Origin: Acetivibrio saccincola
Lineage (GTDB): Bacteria; Bacillota; Clostridia; Acetivibrionales; Acetivibrionaceae
Length of the DNA: 64,000 nucleotides
Reading direction: 5' to 3'
NCBI RefSeq assembly: GCF_002844395.1
Contig: NZ_CP025197.1
Span: 1,488,001 to 1,552,000, forward strand
Shown one piece after another: positions 18,727-27,148 of the stretch (position 1 is the stretch's first letter; every line of letters begins with the position of its first letter). Made by a program: the position numbers and the translations under genes. The notes below the pieces were generated by a model. That model was given only the letters and a program-made list of their open reading frames with translations. It did not search any database and was not told where the DNA came from.

Positions 18727-19230
18727 GTGTTTGAGATAGGAAATATAAATGCTCAAAATAAGCAGGAGTTTTATAAGCAACTAAACACATATCTCATTGG
18801 TTTAATTAGTGAAGAAACAGACTGGCTTGCAGGTATCTCCAATGCATCCGCTTTACTGTATCTACTACTGCCTGATATTAATTGGGCAGGATTTTATTTA
18901 TATAAAGGTGGAGAATTAGTTTTGGGACCATTTCAGGGGAAACCAGCCTGTGTCCGTATTGCTTTAGGAAAGGGAGTCTGTGGTACTGTAGCAAAGACAA
19001 GAAAAATACAGGTGGTGGAGGATGTGAATGAATTTCCAGGTCATATTGCTTGCGATGCTGCATCCCAATCGGAAATTGTTATACCCATTATAAAGAATGA
19101 TAAATTGATAGGTGTTTTAGATATTGACAGCCCTGTTAAAGCCAGATTAGATAAACAGGATTCTGAAGGATTAAGCAGTTTTGTAAATATTCTAAATCAG
19201 TATATTGACTGGCCAGAACAGTTTGAATAA
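18727..19230 (+). CDS. msrC: Free methionine-(R)-sulfoxide reductase (GAF fold)
   Basis: This enzyme reduces free methionine-R-sulfoxide with thioredoxin-type electrons in the cytoplasm. The GAF-fold product of 167 residues carries the three family cysteines at 75 (PACVRI), 85 (KGVCG) and 109 (HIACDAAS), with the 10- and 24-residue spacing of the characterised fRMsr. DINWAGFYLYKGGELVLGPF and SEIVIPI are also family blocks. The start is GTG with AAGGAGGT 8 bases upstream. It is a housekeeping oxidative-stress gene standing alone. Confidence 0.9.
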   Translation: MFEIGNINAQNKQEFYKQLNTYLIGLISEETDWLAGISNASALLYLLLPDINWAGFYLYKGGELVLGPFQGKPACVRIALGKGVCGTVAKTRKIQVVEDVNEFPGHIACDAASQSEIVIPIIKNDKLIGVLDIDSPVKARLDKQDSEGLSSFVNILNQYIDWPEQFE

Positions 19231-19431
19231 TCAATAAAAGGGCAAGCAAATAGAACAAATAAAATATTATAAAAATGCACTTGAAATTATCAATAAAACT
19301 TGAAACATACTTTAATCCTCTTTTATTATTTCTTTAAATTAATAGGAATTCAGCATTCTATAAAGGATAAATGGACTAAGAAAAGTACTTTGCTGAAATA
19401 TCCGCTGGAATTTAATATTGAGGTGAAAAGT

Positions 19432-19710
19432 ATGGAAACAGCATGCCAGATGAATAATTGTTTTAGTAAGTGCTTTAAAGAAAAATTATTAAATACTGAA
19501 CTGGGATTTTTAATAAAACAAGAAGGGGTTAAAGAAGGTATAAAGGAGGCAATACTAATACTTTTATTAAAGAAAGCAGATACTCTGCCAGACGATATTT
19601 ATAACAGTATTATGAATCAGGAAAATCAGAGTACTTTGATGGAATGGGTAAGACTGGTTTCGGAAACACAAAATATGGAACAGATAAGAAAAGTAATAAA
19701 TGGGAAATAA
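19432..19710 (+). pseudogene. Stand-alone C-terminal part of an Rpn-type protein
   Basis: The 92-residue frame from ATG 19432 contains IKQEGVKEGIKEAILILLLK followed by ADTLPDDIYNSIMNQENQST and a helical tail (MEWVRLVSETQNMEQIRKVI), the usual C-terminal region of Rpn-family nucleases. The frame is open back to 19300, but the PD-(D/E)XK nuclease part is absent. GAGGTG lies 6 bases before the ATG, much like the internal start sites of the rpn genes in the array. It is either a truncated remnant or an orphan antitoxin-like small protein. A strong terminator follows. Confidence 0.5.
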
Positions 19711-19736
19711 AAAATAAGCCTTCACGGCTTATTTTT
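19710..19736. terminator. Bidirectional terminator
   Basis: AAAAATAAGCC (19710-19720) and GGCTTATTTTT (19726-19736) form a perfect 11-bp stem with a TTCAC loop, A-run before and T-run after. It serves the Rpn fragment on the plus strand and the convergent frame on the minus strand. Confidence 0.85.
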
Positions 19737-19911
19737 TTTGCCCACCTTGCTCTTCTACAACTGCCTTAATCAGTTTCACAATCAAGCGTAAATTATCCTC
19801 GGAGCAGTCTTTAAGAAGATTTGCTATTTCATCTTTTATGTATTCTCTTGATTTATATAAAGAATCATATAAGACAAAATCGGGGGTTATACCGAGAGTG
19901 TAGATTTTCAT
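19729..19911 (-). pseudogene. C-terminal fragment of a regulator-like protein cut by a transposon end
   Basis: The 60-residue frame ends in LKDCSEDNLRLIVKLIKAVV, a helix often seen at the C-terminus of clostridial XRE-type regulators. Its first four codons lie in the transposon end that starts at 19899, so the N-terminal DNA-binding part has been lost and the frame is chimeric. Not expected to be functional. Confidence 0.45.
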
Positions 19912-20051
19912 TTTAATTTAGGTAAATCTACCCTTATTTTATCACATTAAAATAGGTGAAAAAAATTTTTAACCCTACCGCAATTTGAAAAAATATTTTC
20001 ACTTTACAGTAGGATTATTTTTTATAATATATTGCGGAGGGTGATGTAAAA

Positions 20052-20666
20052 ATGCAATATATCTTCAATGTTCATGAAGGAATTCATGAATATATTAAAC
20101 TTGGGAGAAATTATCCTTTTCCACCGCCACCAACTAAAAGATGTCACAATCCAAAATGCAATAAATTAGTTAGTTTCCGCAAACATGGCTTCTATGAAAG
20201 ATATTATTACTCAAAAGAATATAAAGGGAAAATAGTAATCAGACGCTATATATGTCCTCTATGTGGATGCACCATATCATATATTCCTAACTTTTGTTTA
20301 CCCGGATTTATTAATGCAATAAATCATATTTTTGAATACATATATAATTTATTTTATCGTAAAGGTAGTATTAATTCAGTTATAAAACAACTAAATCTAA
20401 AAAACAACGTACAGTTTTCAAGGCAAATTCTATACTATTACAGAAAAAAATTCATTAAAAATCTCAATACAATACAAAATGGATTAAGACAAATAATACA
20501 CAAAGTGAAATTACCGGATGAAACTCTTGGAAACACAGAAAAAGCAAGAAACGTTTTAGCAATAGTAGTAAGAGAATTCCCCAACATTCAACTATTCTCT
20601 CAAAAATACTATCAAGCTACCGCTAAAACATTTCTTGAAACAAGCAATAATGTCTTTGTACTATAA
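20052..20666 (+). CDS. DUF6431-type zinc-finger protein of the transposon
   Basis: The 204-residue product has an N-terminal zinc ribbon, CHNPKC near residue 36 and CPLCGC near 72, followed by a helical, basic part. Small zinc-finger proteins of this type precede the DDE transposase and ATPase genes in some clostridial Tn7/Tni-like elements, where a target or end-binding role is likely but not proven. Residues after about 160 reach the internal deletion junction, so the C-terminus may be chimeric. The start has GGAGGGTGATG upstream. In copy 2 the homologous frame stops after residue 159. Confidence 0.65.
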   Translation: MQYIFNVHEGIHEYIKLGRNYPFPPPPTKRCHNPKCNKLVSFRKHGFYERYYYSKEYKGKIVIRRYICPLCGCTISYIPNFCLPGFINAINHIFEYIYNLFYRKGSINSVIKQLNLKNNVQFSRQILYYYRKKFIKNLNTIQNGLRQIIHKVKLPDETLGNTEKARNVLAIVVREFPNIQLFSQKYYQATAKTFLETSNNVFVL

Positions 20667-21108
20667 TCAAAAAATTACTCCGGTTATTATCCTTGACGAG
20701 GTACAGATGCTGTCAAACAGCATACTTGAAGAATTAAGGCTTTTATTTAACTTTAAAATGGACTCTGAAAATCCTTTTATATTAATATTGTCGGGGCAAT
20801 CGCAAATCAGGAACAAATTACAGTTAGCGGTAAATGCACCTTTAAAGCAGCGTATAGCCGTAAAATACGTAATGCAGGGGTTAAAGCCTGAGGAACTTTC
20901 AGACTATATTTTTACAAGGCTAAAGTCTGCCGGTTTACATGAAAATATATTTACCCAGGCTGCAATTGAAGCTATTTATTCTGCATCAAAAGGCGTACCC
21001 CGCCTTGTTAACAGTCTTGCAACCTCAAGCCTTATGTATGCTTGTTCAATAAAGCAAAAGCATGTAGATGAAGAATTTGAAAATTTGATTATCGCGTTCC
21101 TATTTTAA
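20650..21108 (+). pseudogene. ExeA/TniB-like AAA ATPase, N-terminus deleted
   Basis: The frame begins at the Walker B region (TPVIILDEVQMLSNSILEEL) and continues through sensor 1 (FILILSGQSQIRNKL) and the arginine-finger region (LKQRIAVKYVMQGL) to the C-terminal lid. The Walker A half is absent, so no ATPase activity is expected. The family drives target choice in Tn7/Tni-like transposition. It overlaps the end of the DUF6431 frame, marking the deletion junction. A second deletion at its 3' end joins it straight to the right transposon end. Confidence 0.7.
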
Positions 21109-21407
21109 TTTGAAAATATTCACTAATTTGTGGTAAAATTGACCTAAAATAATTTGAAAATATTATCTAATTTAATTTGAAAATTTACAATATATTTAAC
21201 AAGTTAAAAGGGATTGGTAGAGTACCTATTATTGCACAAATTGGTGGTTTTCGAGGACATCGGAGACGGGGACGTTATATGGAATTTACTATGTTCTGTT
21301 CCATACGAGGGAGAGTTTTGAGCGAGAGGCTTTGGAAAAGCAGAATAACATTATTTGTGAAAATTACAAATATTCACAGTAGATATATTTGGTTAGAGGT
21401 GAAGATA

Positions 21408-21749
21408 TTGAGGGATCCTGATGTTGAAGCTATATTCAAATTTATAAAACCTGAAGATGGCGGTAGAAAGTTATGTGTATCTGGATATCGACCAGTACAT
21501 AAAGTTTGTGAAAATTATTTAACTACTGGAATTCATCATTATTACGATAAAGATATTGTATATCCAGGAGAATTTATTTGGGGAACAATTACGTTTATTA
21601 CACCAGAATACTACCCAAATTGTCTTTGGAAAGGCAAGATTATCACTATTCAAGAAGGTAGAAAAATTGTTGGGTATGCGGAGATCGTTAAGATATTCAA
21701 CGAAATTTTAAGATCAGACAATAAAACTGAGCATGACAATGGTGTGTAG
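21408..21749 (+). CDS. Small EF-Tu domain 3-like protein
   Basis: From TTG 21408 (AGAGGTGA just upstream) the product is 113 residues. The pattern DVEAIFKFIKPEDGGRKLCV, then SGYRPVHKV, GEFIWGTITFITPEYYP and IQEGRKIVGYAEIVKIF follows the C-terminal beta-barrel of elongation factor Tu. There is no GTPase part. Isolated proteins of this type occur in Firmicutes with unknown role. The frame is open back into the transposon end, but 21190-21407 looks like decayed coding of another frame (VFEDIGDGDVIWNLLCSVPY then a stop), so the short version is preferred. Confidence 0.5.
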   Translation: MRDPDVEAIFKFIKPEDGGRKLCVSGYRPVHKVCENYLTTGIHHYYDKDIVYPGEFIWGTITFITPEYYPNCLWKGKIITIQEGRKIVGYAEIVKIFNEILRSDNKTEHDNGV

Positions 21750-21979
21750 CCTAAGTTATTTGAGGCTCGAACATCCTTGTCCTAGTCTGGCTTTGAGGGA
21801 CAGGGAACTCTACATGTCAAAGCTTATTCTAAAGGGTGTGGTGGAGAAAGGACATGAAAAAGGGTTCTGTAAGTTATCCCAAAAAAAAGCCACACCGTAG
21901 CTCTTCATCGGCTCGAGTGCACCGATAAATAAAGATTTTTTCTTTTTAGAGAAATAAAAAGATTTGCAGGACGAGGATA
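21750..21979. other. Spacer without recognisable gene
   Basis: Nothing coding is supported. GGTGTGG (near 21837) and CCACACC (near 21890) form a distant inverted pair, and ATCGG/CCGAT a small stem near 21908-21928. No RNA family could be matched. Confidence 0.35.
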
Positions 21980-22508
21980 AAGCCAGACTTGGATGACGGA
22001 GTAAAAGTAAATTATGCCAAATTTTAAGGTGTTGAGATACCTAAGGGAGAAGGCAAGAAGCCAATGATAACCGGGAGAATTCAGGATATTGCAGAACAGA
22101 TAATGGTTGTTATAAAGAATAATATGCTTGTTTTATCGGTGATAGACGGATTGAAAAGAAAAAGAAGAATATCCAATGCTTGTTATTAGAGAGGCTGTTG
22201 TAAATTCCCTTGTACATAGAAATTACAGCATCAGCGGTTCTAAAATAAGGGTGTTAATGTATGACGACCGGATTGAGTTTAGAAGCCCGGGACGGCTTCC
22301 TAATACGGTTACAATAGAAAAAATGAAAATTGGTGTATCCTATGCCCGGAATCCTTTTCTTGTTAAGTATATGGAAAATATGATATATATTGATCAGCTG
22401 GGAAGAGGAATACCTATGATACTGAAGAAAATGAAGGAAGCAGGCGCAAAAGAACCATTACTCATGGAGCAGGGAGAAGAGTTTGTTTTAATAATATACA
22501 AAGCATAG
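21980..22508 (+). pseudogene. Remnants of a methylase-like tail and a COG2865 (AlbA/RecG-like) ATP-binding protein
   Basis: The first frame (21980-22027) reads KPDLDDGVKVNYAKF and stops; this tail resembles the C-terminus of BREX PglX-type methylases, on memory only. From 22028 the sequence reads GVEIPKGEGKKP...GRIQDIAEQIMVVIKNN, then, after a frameshift near 22155-22175, IREAVVNSLVHRNYSISGSK and IEFRSPGRLPNTVTIEKMKI, the GHKL-type ATP-binding half of COG2865 proteins, ending at 22508. A 110-residue piece from 22176 is open, but the AlbA DNA-binding N-terminus is gone. This is decayed defence-type DNA. Confidence 0.6.
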
Positions 22509-22565
22509 ATTTTTTAGAGTTTGAAAATGCAAAGATACTAAAACTGAGTAATAATATTTTTTGAT

Positions 22566-22751
22566 AAATACCAATTAGAAGAAGCGGATACTCAATCCAG
22601 TTACCTTATTTATATACCTTTTGGAGAACCAAGTCTTAGGGAGAATTATAAGGTATACAAAGAAACATTACCTGAAAACCTTCAACTTAGGGCGGGAGAA
22701 TAACCGGTAAAAATATACTGGGCTTATGACAATGAACTTTCAAAGGATTAA
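22566..22751 (+). pseudogene. Unidentified coding remnant
   Basis: A frame without start reads KYQLEEADTQSSYLIYIPFG and continues to LRAGE, TAA, then PVKIYWAYDNELSKD and TAA. Codon use looks like genuine protein, interrupted twice. I do not recognise it. The remainder of 22509-22878 holds only the A+T-rich leader of the next gene. Confidence 0.4.
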
Positions 22752-22878
22752 GGTCTTAGACAAACAAGATATAAAAACGGAACAGGATAACAATTTTTAA
22801 CAATTTTAAAAGCTTGTTTTTTGTCCTTTAGTAATTTAAAATTATAGGAAAAAGATTATTTAGAAAAGGAGAGAGAAT

Positions 22879-24924
22879 ATGTTTAAAAAAGCAACATGTA
22901 TTTTACTTACAATCATACTAATTACGTCATTTGTAACATTTCAGGCAACAGCACAAGAACAGAATATAGTGGTTAAAATTGATGGTGAAGTGGTAGAATT
23001 TCCTGATGCAAAGCCTTTTATAGACGAACAATCCAGAACATTATGCCCTATCAGATTTATTGCTGAGAATTTGGGTGCTGAAGTTTTATGGAATAATGAA
23101 GACAAAACGGTATCAATTAAGAAAGATGATACTGATATCCTGCTAAAGATAGGTGACAACACAGCAGTGGTTAACGGTGTTGAAAAAACATTTGATACAT
23201 ATCCCCAGATTTTTGAAGACAGGACTTATGTTCCATTGAGATTTATAAGTGAAACACTGGAAATGGACGTTGATTGGGACGGTGAAACAAAAACAGTTAT
23301 AATAACAACCCCGGAAAAATTAGCTGAACTCAGTACAGAAGAACACTTTGACAGGTACTTAACTGCCATGGAGAAAAATAAAGGTTTTAGAGGTGCCGTT
23401 TTAGTTGCAAAGGAAGGGGAAATACTCTTTAATAAGGGGTATGGATATGCAAATTATGAAGAGAAAATAAAAAATACCCCTGATACCTTGTTTGCAATAG
23501 GCTCTATAACAAAGCAATTTACAGCAATGGCAATAATGCAGCTTTATGAAAAAGGTCTTTTAGACTTGGAGGATGCTGTTTCAAAATACTTACCTGATGT
23601 TATTGAAGGCGATAATATTACTATCAGGCATCTTTTGACCCATACTTCAGGATTGGTTAATTATACTGATTTTCTTTTGGAAATGGTAGAAGCACCGGAA
23701 GATACTTCAATTGATTTTGTTTTAGGTTTGTTTAAAGATGAACCTTTAATATTTGAACCCGGTACACAGTGGCAATACAGCAATTCCGGGTATGTGCTTC
23801 TTGGATATATTGTTGAAAAAGTAAGTGGGGTAAGTTATGATGAATATTTAAAAGAGAATATATTTAAACCCTTGGAAATGAATAATACAGGAACTTATTA
23901 TGATAAAATGGAAGAAGATTATGCAATTGGCTATATGGGGATTACTGAATTAACCCCTGTACATGAAGATGAGATTGTATTAAAGATTGCATATGGGGCA
24001 GGAAATATTTTATCAACTGTAAATGACTTGTATAAGTGGGACAGGGCTCTTCAAACAGAAAAGCTTGTGAAAAAAGAGACTTTAGATATGATTTTTGACA
24101 TTCAAGAAAAAATGCCGGAAAGTGATATGTATACTTTTGACGGGTATGGATTTGGCTGGTTTATTGAAAATAATCCGGAGCTTGGGAAAATTGTATCCCA
24201 CGGAGGAAATACGCTGTCCTATTCAGCCCAGTTATCAAAATATGTGGATAAGGATATTACCATTATAATCACAACAAATGCCGGAAGTTATGTATTAGGT
24301 CCCGTTGAAGAGACTCTTGTGGATATTTTAATGGGAAATAGCTATGAATTGCCGGAGAGTTTAGTTGAAATAGAGTTAGATGCTGAGGTGTTAAAGGAAT
24401 ATACAGGTATTTATGAATATACAAAAGGTTTTAACATAGTTATTACAGAAAGTGAAGGTCAGCTGTATGCCCAGCTTCCTGGACAGGTAAAAGCAGAAAT
24501 ATATCCTAAGTCCCAAACAGAATTTTTCTATAAAGTAATAGATGCAAAAATTACATTTAATACAGATGATAATGGCAAAATAACTGGTCTTGTCTTTGAA
24601 CAGGGGAATACGATTCTTGAGACCACCCGTGTAGGGGATGCTCCACAGCGGGAGATTGCAGATATAGATAAAGAAATATATGAAAAGTATGTGGGCGAGT
24701 ACGAGATAGAAAATATCGGAATAATTACAGTATCAGTAGAAGATGAAAAGCTGTATGCGCGTCTTACAGGGCAGGTTAAATTAGAAATACTACCTATGTC
24801 CGAAACAGAATTTTTCTATAAAGATATCCAGGCTGAGATAGATTTTGTTGTAGCCAATGACGGAACGGTGAAGGGTTTAGTGCTAAAACAAGAAGGACTT
24901 ATGTTTATGGCAAAAAAAATCTAG
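22879..24924 (+). CDS. Secreted CuAO-stalk protein with class C beta-lactamase-like serine hydrolase
   Basis: A 681-residue exported protein. Residues 1-25 are a signal peptide. Residues 30-145 form a copper-amine-oxidase-N type domain with two repeats (RTLCPIRFIAENLGAEVLW, RTYVPLRFISETLEMDVDW), used as a stalk or wall module in clostridia. Residues 160-490 are a beta-lactamase/PBP4*-type fold: SxxK in GSITKQFTAMA near 209, YSN near 300 and SHGG near 440, so the catalytic set is complete. The C-terminus has two homologous repeats (each ending LPGQVKAEIYPKSQTEFFYK or LTGQVKLEILPMSETEFFYK). Likely acts on peptidoglycan or small esters/peptides outside the cell. GGAGAG precedes the ATG. Single gene with strong terminator. 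Confidence 0.85.
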   Translation: MFKKATCILLTIILITSFVTFQATAQEQNIVVKIDGEVVEFPDAKPFIDEQSRTLCPIRFIAENLGAEVLWNNEDKTVSIKKDDTDILLKIGDNTAVVNGVEKTFDTYPQIFEDRTYVPLRFISETLEMDVDWDGETKTVIITTPEKLAELSTEEHFDRYLTAMEKNKGFRGAVLVAKEGEILFNKGYGYANYEEKIKNTPDTLFAIGSITKQFTAMAIMQLYEKGLLDLEDAVSKYLPDVIEGDNITIRHLLTHTSGLVNYTDFLLEMVEAPEDTSIDFVLGLFKDEPLIFEPGTQWQYSNSGYVLLGYIVEKVSGVSYDEYLKENIFKPLEMNNTGTYYDKMEEDYAIGYMGITELTPVHEDEIVLKIAYGAGNILSTVNDLYKWDRALQTEKLVKKETLDMIFDIQEKMPESDMYTFDGYGFGWFIENNPELGKIVSHGGNTLSYSAQLSKYVDKDITIIITTNAGSYVLGPVEETLVDILMGNSYELPESLVEIELDAEVLKEYTGIYEYTKGFNIVITESEGQLYAQLPGQVKAEIYPKSQTEFFYKVIDAKITFNTDDNGKITGLVFEQGNTILETTRVGDAPQREIADIDKEIYEKYVGEYEIENIGIITVSVEDEKLYARLTGQVKLEILPMSETEFFYKDIQAEIDFVVANDGTVKGLVLKQEGLMFMAKKI

Positions 24925-24960
24925 GAAAAGATTGGATAAAGAACAATTTTAAAATAAAAA

Positions 24961-24999
24961 AAGTGCTGTGATTTTTTAAAATCACAGCACTTTTTTTGA
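24961..24999 (+). terminator. Strong rho-independent terminator
   Basis: AAGTGCTGTGATTTT (24961-24975) and AAAATCACAGCACTT (24978-24992) form a 15-bp perfect stem followed by a T-run. It closes the serine-hydrolase transcript. Confidence 0.9.
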
Positions 25000-25042
25000 A
25001 TCGATTTGTAAGCGTCAAATAGAATAGAACATAATAACAAAA

Positions 25043-25321
25043 TTAGGCTTCTTTACTTTTTCTTAACCATTTATTAAAAGCGGCCGATATTCTTGTTCTG
25101 AATTCATCATCCGTTAATTCCTGATTGATAATATTTTCATATGTATAATCTATGGTATTGACAAAACGATCCGCAAGCGCCGGATTCTCATTTTCCATGT
25201 AGGGAAAATGCTCTATTACATAGGCATCATAATCCAATTTGAAAAAATAACTGTCTATCTCTCCATCTATGAAATCTTTAATAAAACCTATCATAAACGA
25301 TGTGTGTTTCCCGATTTTCAT
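25043..25321 (-). CDS. Small hypothetical protein inside the IS66 remnant
   Basis: The 92-residue product (MKIGKHTSFMIGFIKDFIDG...) has a composition like a soluble helical protein, with LTDDEFRTRISAAFNKWLRK at its end. It overlaps the 3' end of the broken tnpA and stops 26 bp from the IS66 end. It could be an IS passenger gene. The short helical layout faintly recalls colicin-D-type immunity proteins, but that is not more than a guess. Confidence 0.5.
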   Translation of the reverse strand: MKIGKHTSFMIGFIKDFIDGEIDSYFFKLDYDAYVIEHFPYMENENPALADRFVNTIDYTYENIINQELTDDEFRTRISAAFNKWLRKSKEA

Positions 25322-25678
25322 TCCTCTTCCTCTTAACCACCCCGCAGACGTCTTTTAACAACTTGAGGTCGGTATTTCCCTTTACAGTGATATGGCAACA
25401 GTTAATTTCTATTGATATGCTTTCATCCGGACGTTGTGGTTTTTCCGGGTTCAGCCTAATCCATCCATCCGGTACATTCTTTGTGGATTTCTCTGCTATT
25501 GTTAGTTCACTTAAGGCTTTCTCACGTAATTTCCATTGCCAATAAAAATATGCGTATCTACTTGTTCCTGCATCTTCACAGAACTTCTTGATACTTTTCC
25601 GCTCTCGTCTCTGGCCTTTATTATTTGTGCCCATTGACTCAACCGGTATTCATTTGCGTCTTTCGTGTATTCATACAA
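25278..25678 (-). pseudogene. IS66 TnpA, frameshifted
   Basis: Reading from TTG 25678 gives YEYTKDANEYRLSQWAQIIK and ARDESGK in one frame; the sequence then continues in another frame as SIKKFCEDAGTSRYAYFYWQ and WKLREKALSEL to VPDGWIRL and LKLLKDVCGVVKRK. Together these make the usual IS66 accessory protein TnpA. One A is missing in the A-run near 25590-25600, so the gene is broken. AGGAG lies just before the TTG. Confidence 0.75.
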
Positions 25679-25808
25679 TCGCTCCTATCTTGGTTGAAAA
25701 AGTTTTTACACTTTTCGCACTTTGCACACTTTTTGCACTTTTTTAAAGCTTTTCACAACATTTTCAACCGTTTTTTCATGATTGTACTACTTTAAATTCA
25801 ATTAATCC

Positions 25809-26717
25809 ATGTACGAATCAGTTTGCCGCTTACAGATATTACAAGCTCAAACTTCAAATAAAGATTTTGTAATATCTGCAAATTTACCTAGTGCAGTAGT
25901 TAATTATTTAAATTCCGGTAAAGATAATTTAAAGTTTAAAATAAGGGAAACAAATAATAAAAATTATGTTTATAATGAAGTAAAACATAAATTTCAATAC
26001 AGAATAGACGTAGCAAGTAGGAAAATTTATTTAAAATTTCAACCTCAATTTAATGTTAGACGAGGAGAAGATTTTTGGGCAGGTTCTATACATGAAGAAG
26101 TAATACCTCTTCTTCCTGTTGTTCAAGAAGGATATGGAAATGCTATGTTTGCTGTATATACTAGAAATCCTAGAGTTGAAACAGGGGAGTTAGAATATGG
26201 ATTAGATGATCCTAGAAAATTACAAGATCCTGACGAAATAAGGCTTAGTGGATCCGATGGACTTTTATAAGATGATAAAACTTATATTTTTTCAAATGGT
26301 GTAGAATTTCAAGGTGGAGACTATCAAATAGGGGACGGAACTTTTACAGGCGGTGGAGCAATGGGTATAGAGTTCTTTTTTTGTTTTGATGTAGAATATT
26401 ATGCTGGTTTTGATGGAGATTTTGAAATACATATAGACGGACAGAATAAAACAGATTCAAACCATAATGTAGAAATGTCGGATACTGATTATGGGAAAAG
26501 AACATATAACCCTACACTTAAATACGTAGGTCCTACAGAGGGAATAAGTAAAGTAGAATGGAAAGATAATTTTGGTTTTACATTTACAGCAAATGCTCCA
26601 AATTTTAGTACGCAAGGACGAGCCATAGGAGATGAATATCCAGGACAAAAAAATACTTATAATATGAAAGTATATTATACAAATGGTGACACATATCCTG
26701 GAACAGGAGAAGGATAG
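25809..26717 (+). pseudogene. Decayed relative of the array's large secreted protein B
   Basis: One frame runs from 25809 to a TAA at 26268-26270 and then, in the same frame, on to 26717. Blocks recur in the same order as in B: RKIYLKFQPQFNV, then VIPLLPVVQEGYGNAMFAVY (B: IPFVDPDYGMNLYAIW), GVEFQGGDYQIGDGTFTGGG followed by a Phe/Tyr-rich strand (B: SVGSGTFKNGGAVGFRFDYP). Sequence identity to B is low, so this is a distinct branch, not a recent copy. The N-terminal anchor is missing. I read it as a fossil of the same family, upstream of the array. Confidence 0.6.
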
Positions 26718-26934
26718 TGGACAACGCTCATATGAGAAACTAATTAAAGCTGGAGAATTAAAAGTAGTTTGTTCAACTACTTTTAAAAATTCAAATACAG
26801 AAAATATAAGACTATAAATGATATCTTTTACGAAAAACATTCTATAGAAGTCTAAAAAATAAAAACAAGTGAAAACCGCCTGTTAGTAATGTATAATATA
26901 AATTGGTATAAAAAACAAAAAAGAAGTTTACATG
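26718..26934. other. Scrambled B-gene fragment and spacer
   Basis: After the decayed B relative, 26733-26800 reads YEKLIKAGELKVVCSTTFKN, which matches the N-terminal part of B (YEKLINTENLKVVCSTTLKD). It lies downstream of more C-terminal-like sequence, so the order is rearranged. Nothing else is seen before the first array unit. Confidence 0.5.
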
Positions 26935-27148
26935 GGAACTATAGATAAACACGTAGAGTTTTTGAAAAATATCTTAATTAGTGAAAGAGAGAATATAAGA
27001 GTATATAAAAATGTAAACAAAAACCACAAACAATACGATAAAAACATTAGATGATAATAAATACATTTAAATTCTAAAAGCAAGAAATTCAAAGTTTTTT
27101 AATATACAAGTATATTCTTTTGAAAAATTCATATGGAGGTTTGAAAAA

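Larger units (their letters stand above)
19899..21189 (+). mobile_element. TGT...ACA transposon, deletion derivative copy 1 (Tn7/Tni-like)
   Basis: The left end TGTAGATTTTCATTTTAATT and the inverted right end TGTAAATTTTCAAATTAAAT are imperfect terminal repeats starting with TGT. The same DNA recurs at 56017-57235, which fixes both ends. The right end carries several direct copies of AATTTGAAAAT and the left end related A/T-rich motifs, like the multiple transposase-binding sites of Tn7-type ends. Inside are a DUF6431 gene and the C-terminal part of an ExeA/TniB-like ATPase; the DDE transposase and the ATPase N-terminus are deleted. The flanking 5-mers differ (GAGAG, ATATA), so no target duplication remains. 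Confidence 0.75.
25008..25678 (-). mobile_element. IS66-family remnant
   Basis: GTAAGCGTC at 25008-25016 is the hallmark terminal sequence of IS66 elements, pointing inward. A broken IS66 tnpA lies on the minus strand at the other side. The tnpB and tnpC genes are missing; a 92-residue frame occupies their place. The opposite terminal repeat was not found in 25680-25800. This is an internal-deletion remnant. Confidence 0.65.

Noticed and set aside
19894-21194. Target-site duplication around transposon copy 1
   Set aside because: GAGAG on the left and ATATA on the right do not match; the same holds for copy 2 (TATGG, TCATA).
25585-25605. Programmed frameshift in IS66 tnpA at the A-run
   Set aside because: IS66 TnpA is normally made without frameshifting, and tnpB/tnpC are absent, so a plain one-base loss fits better.
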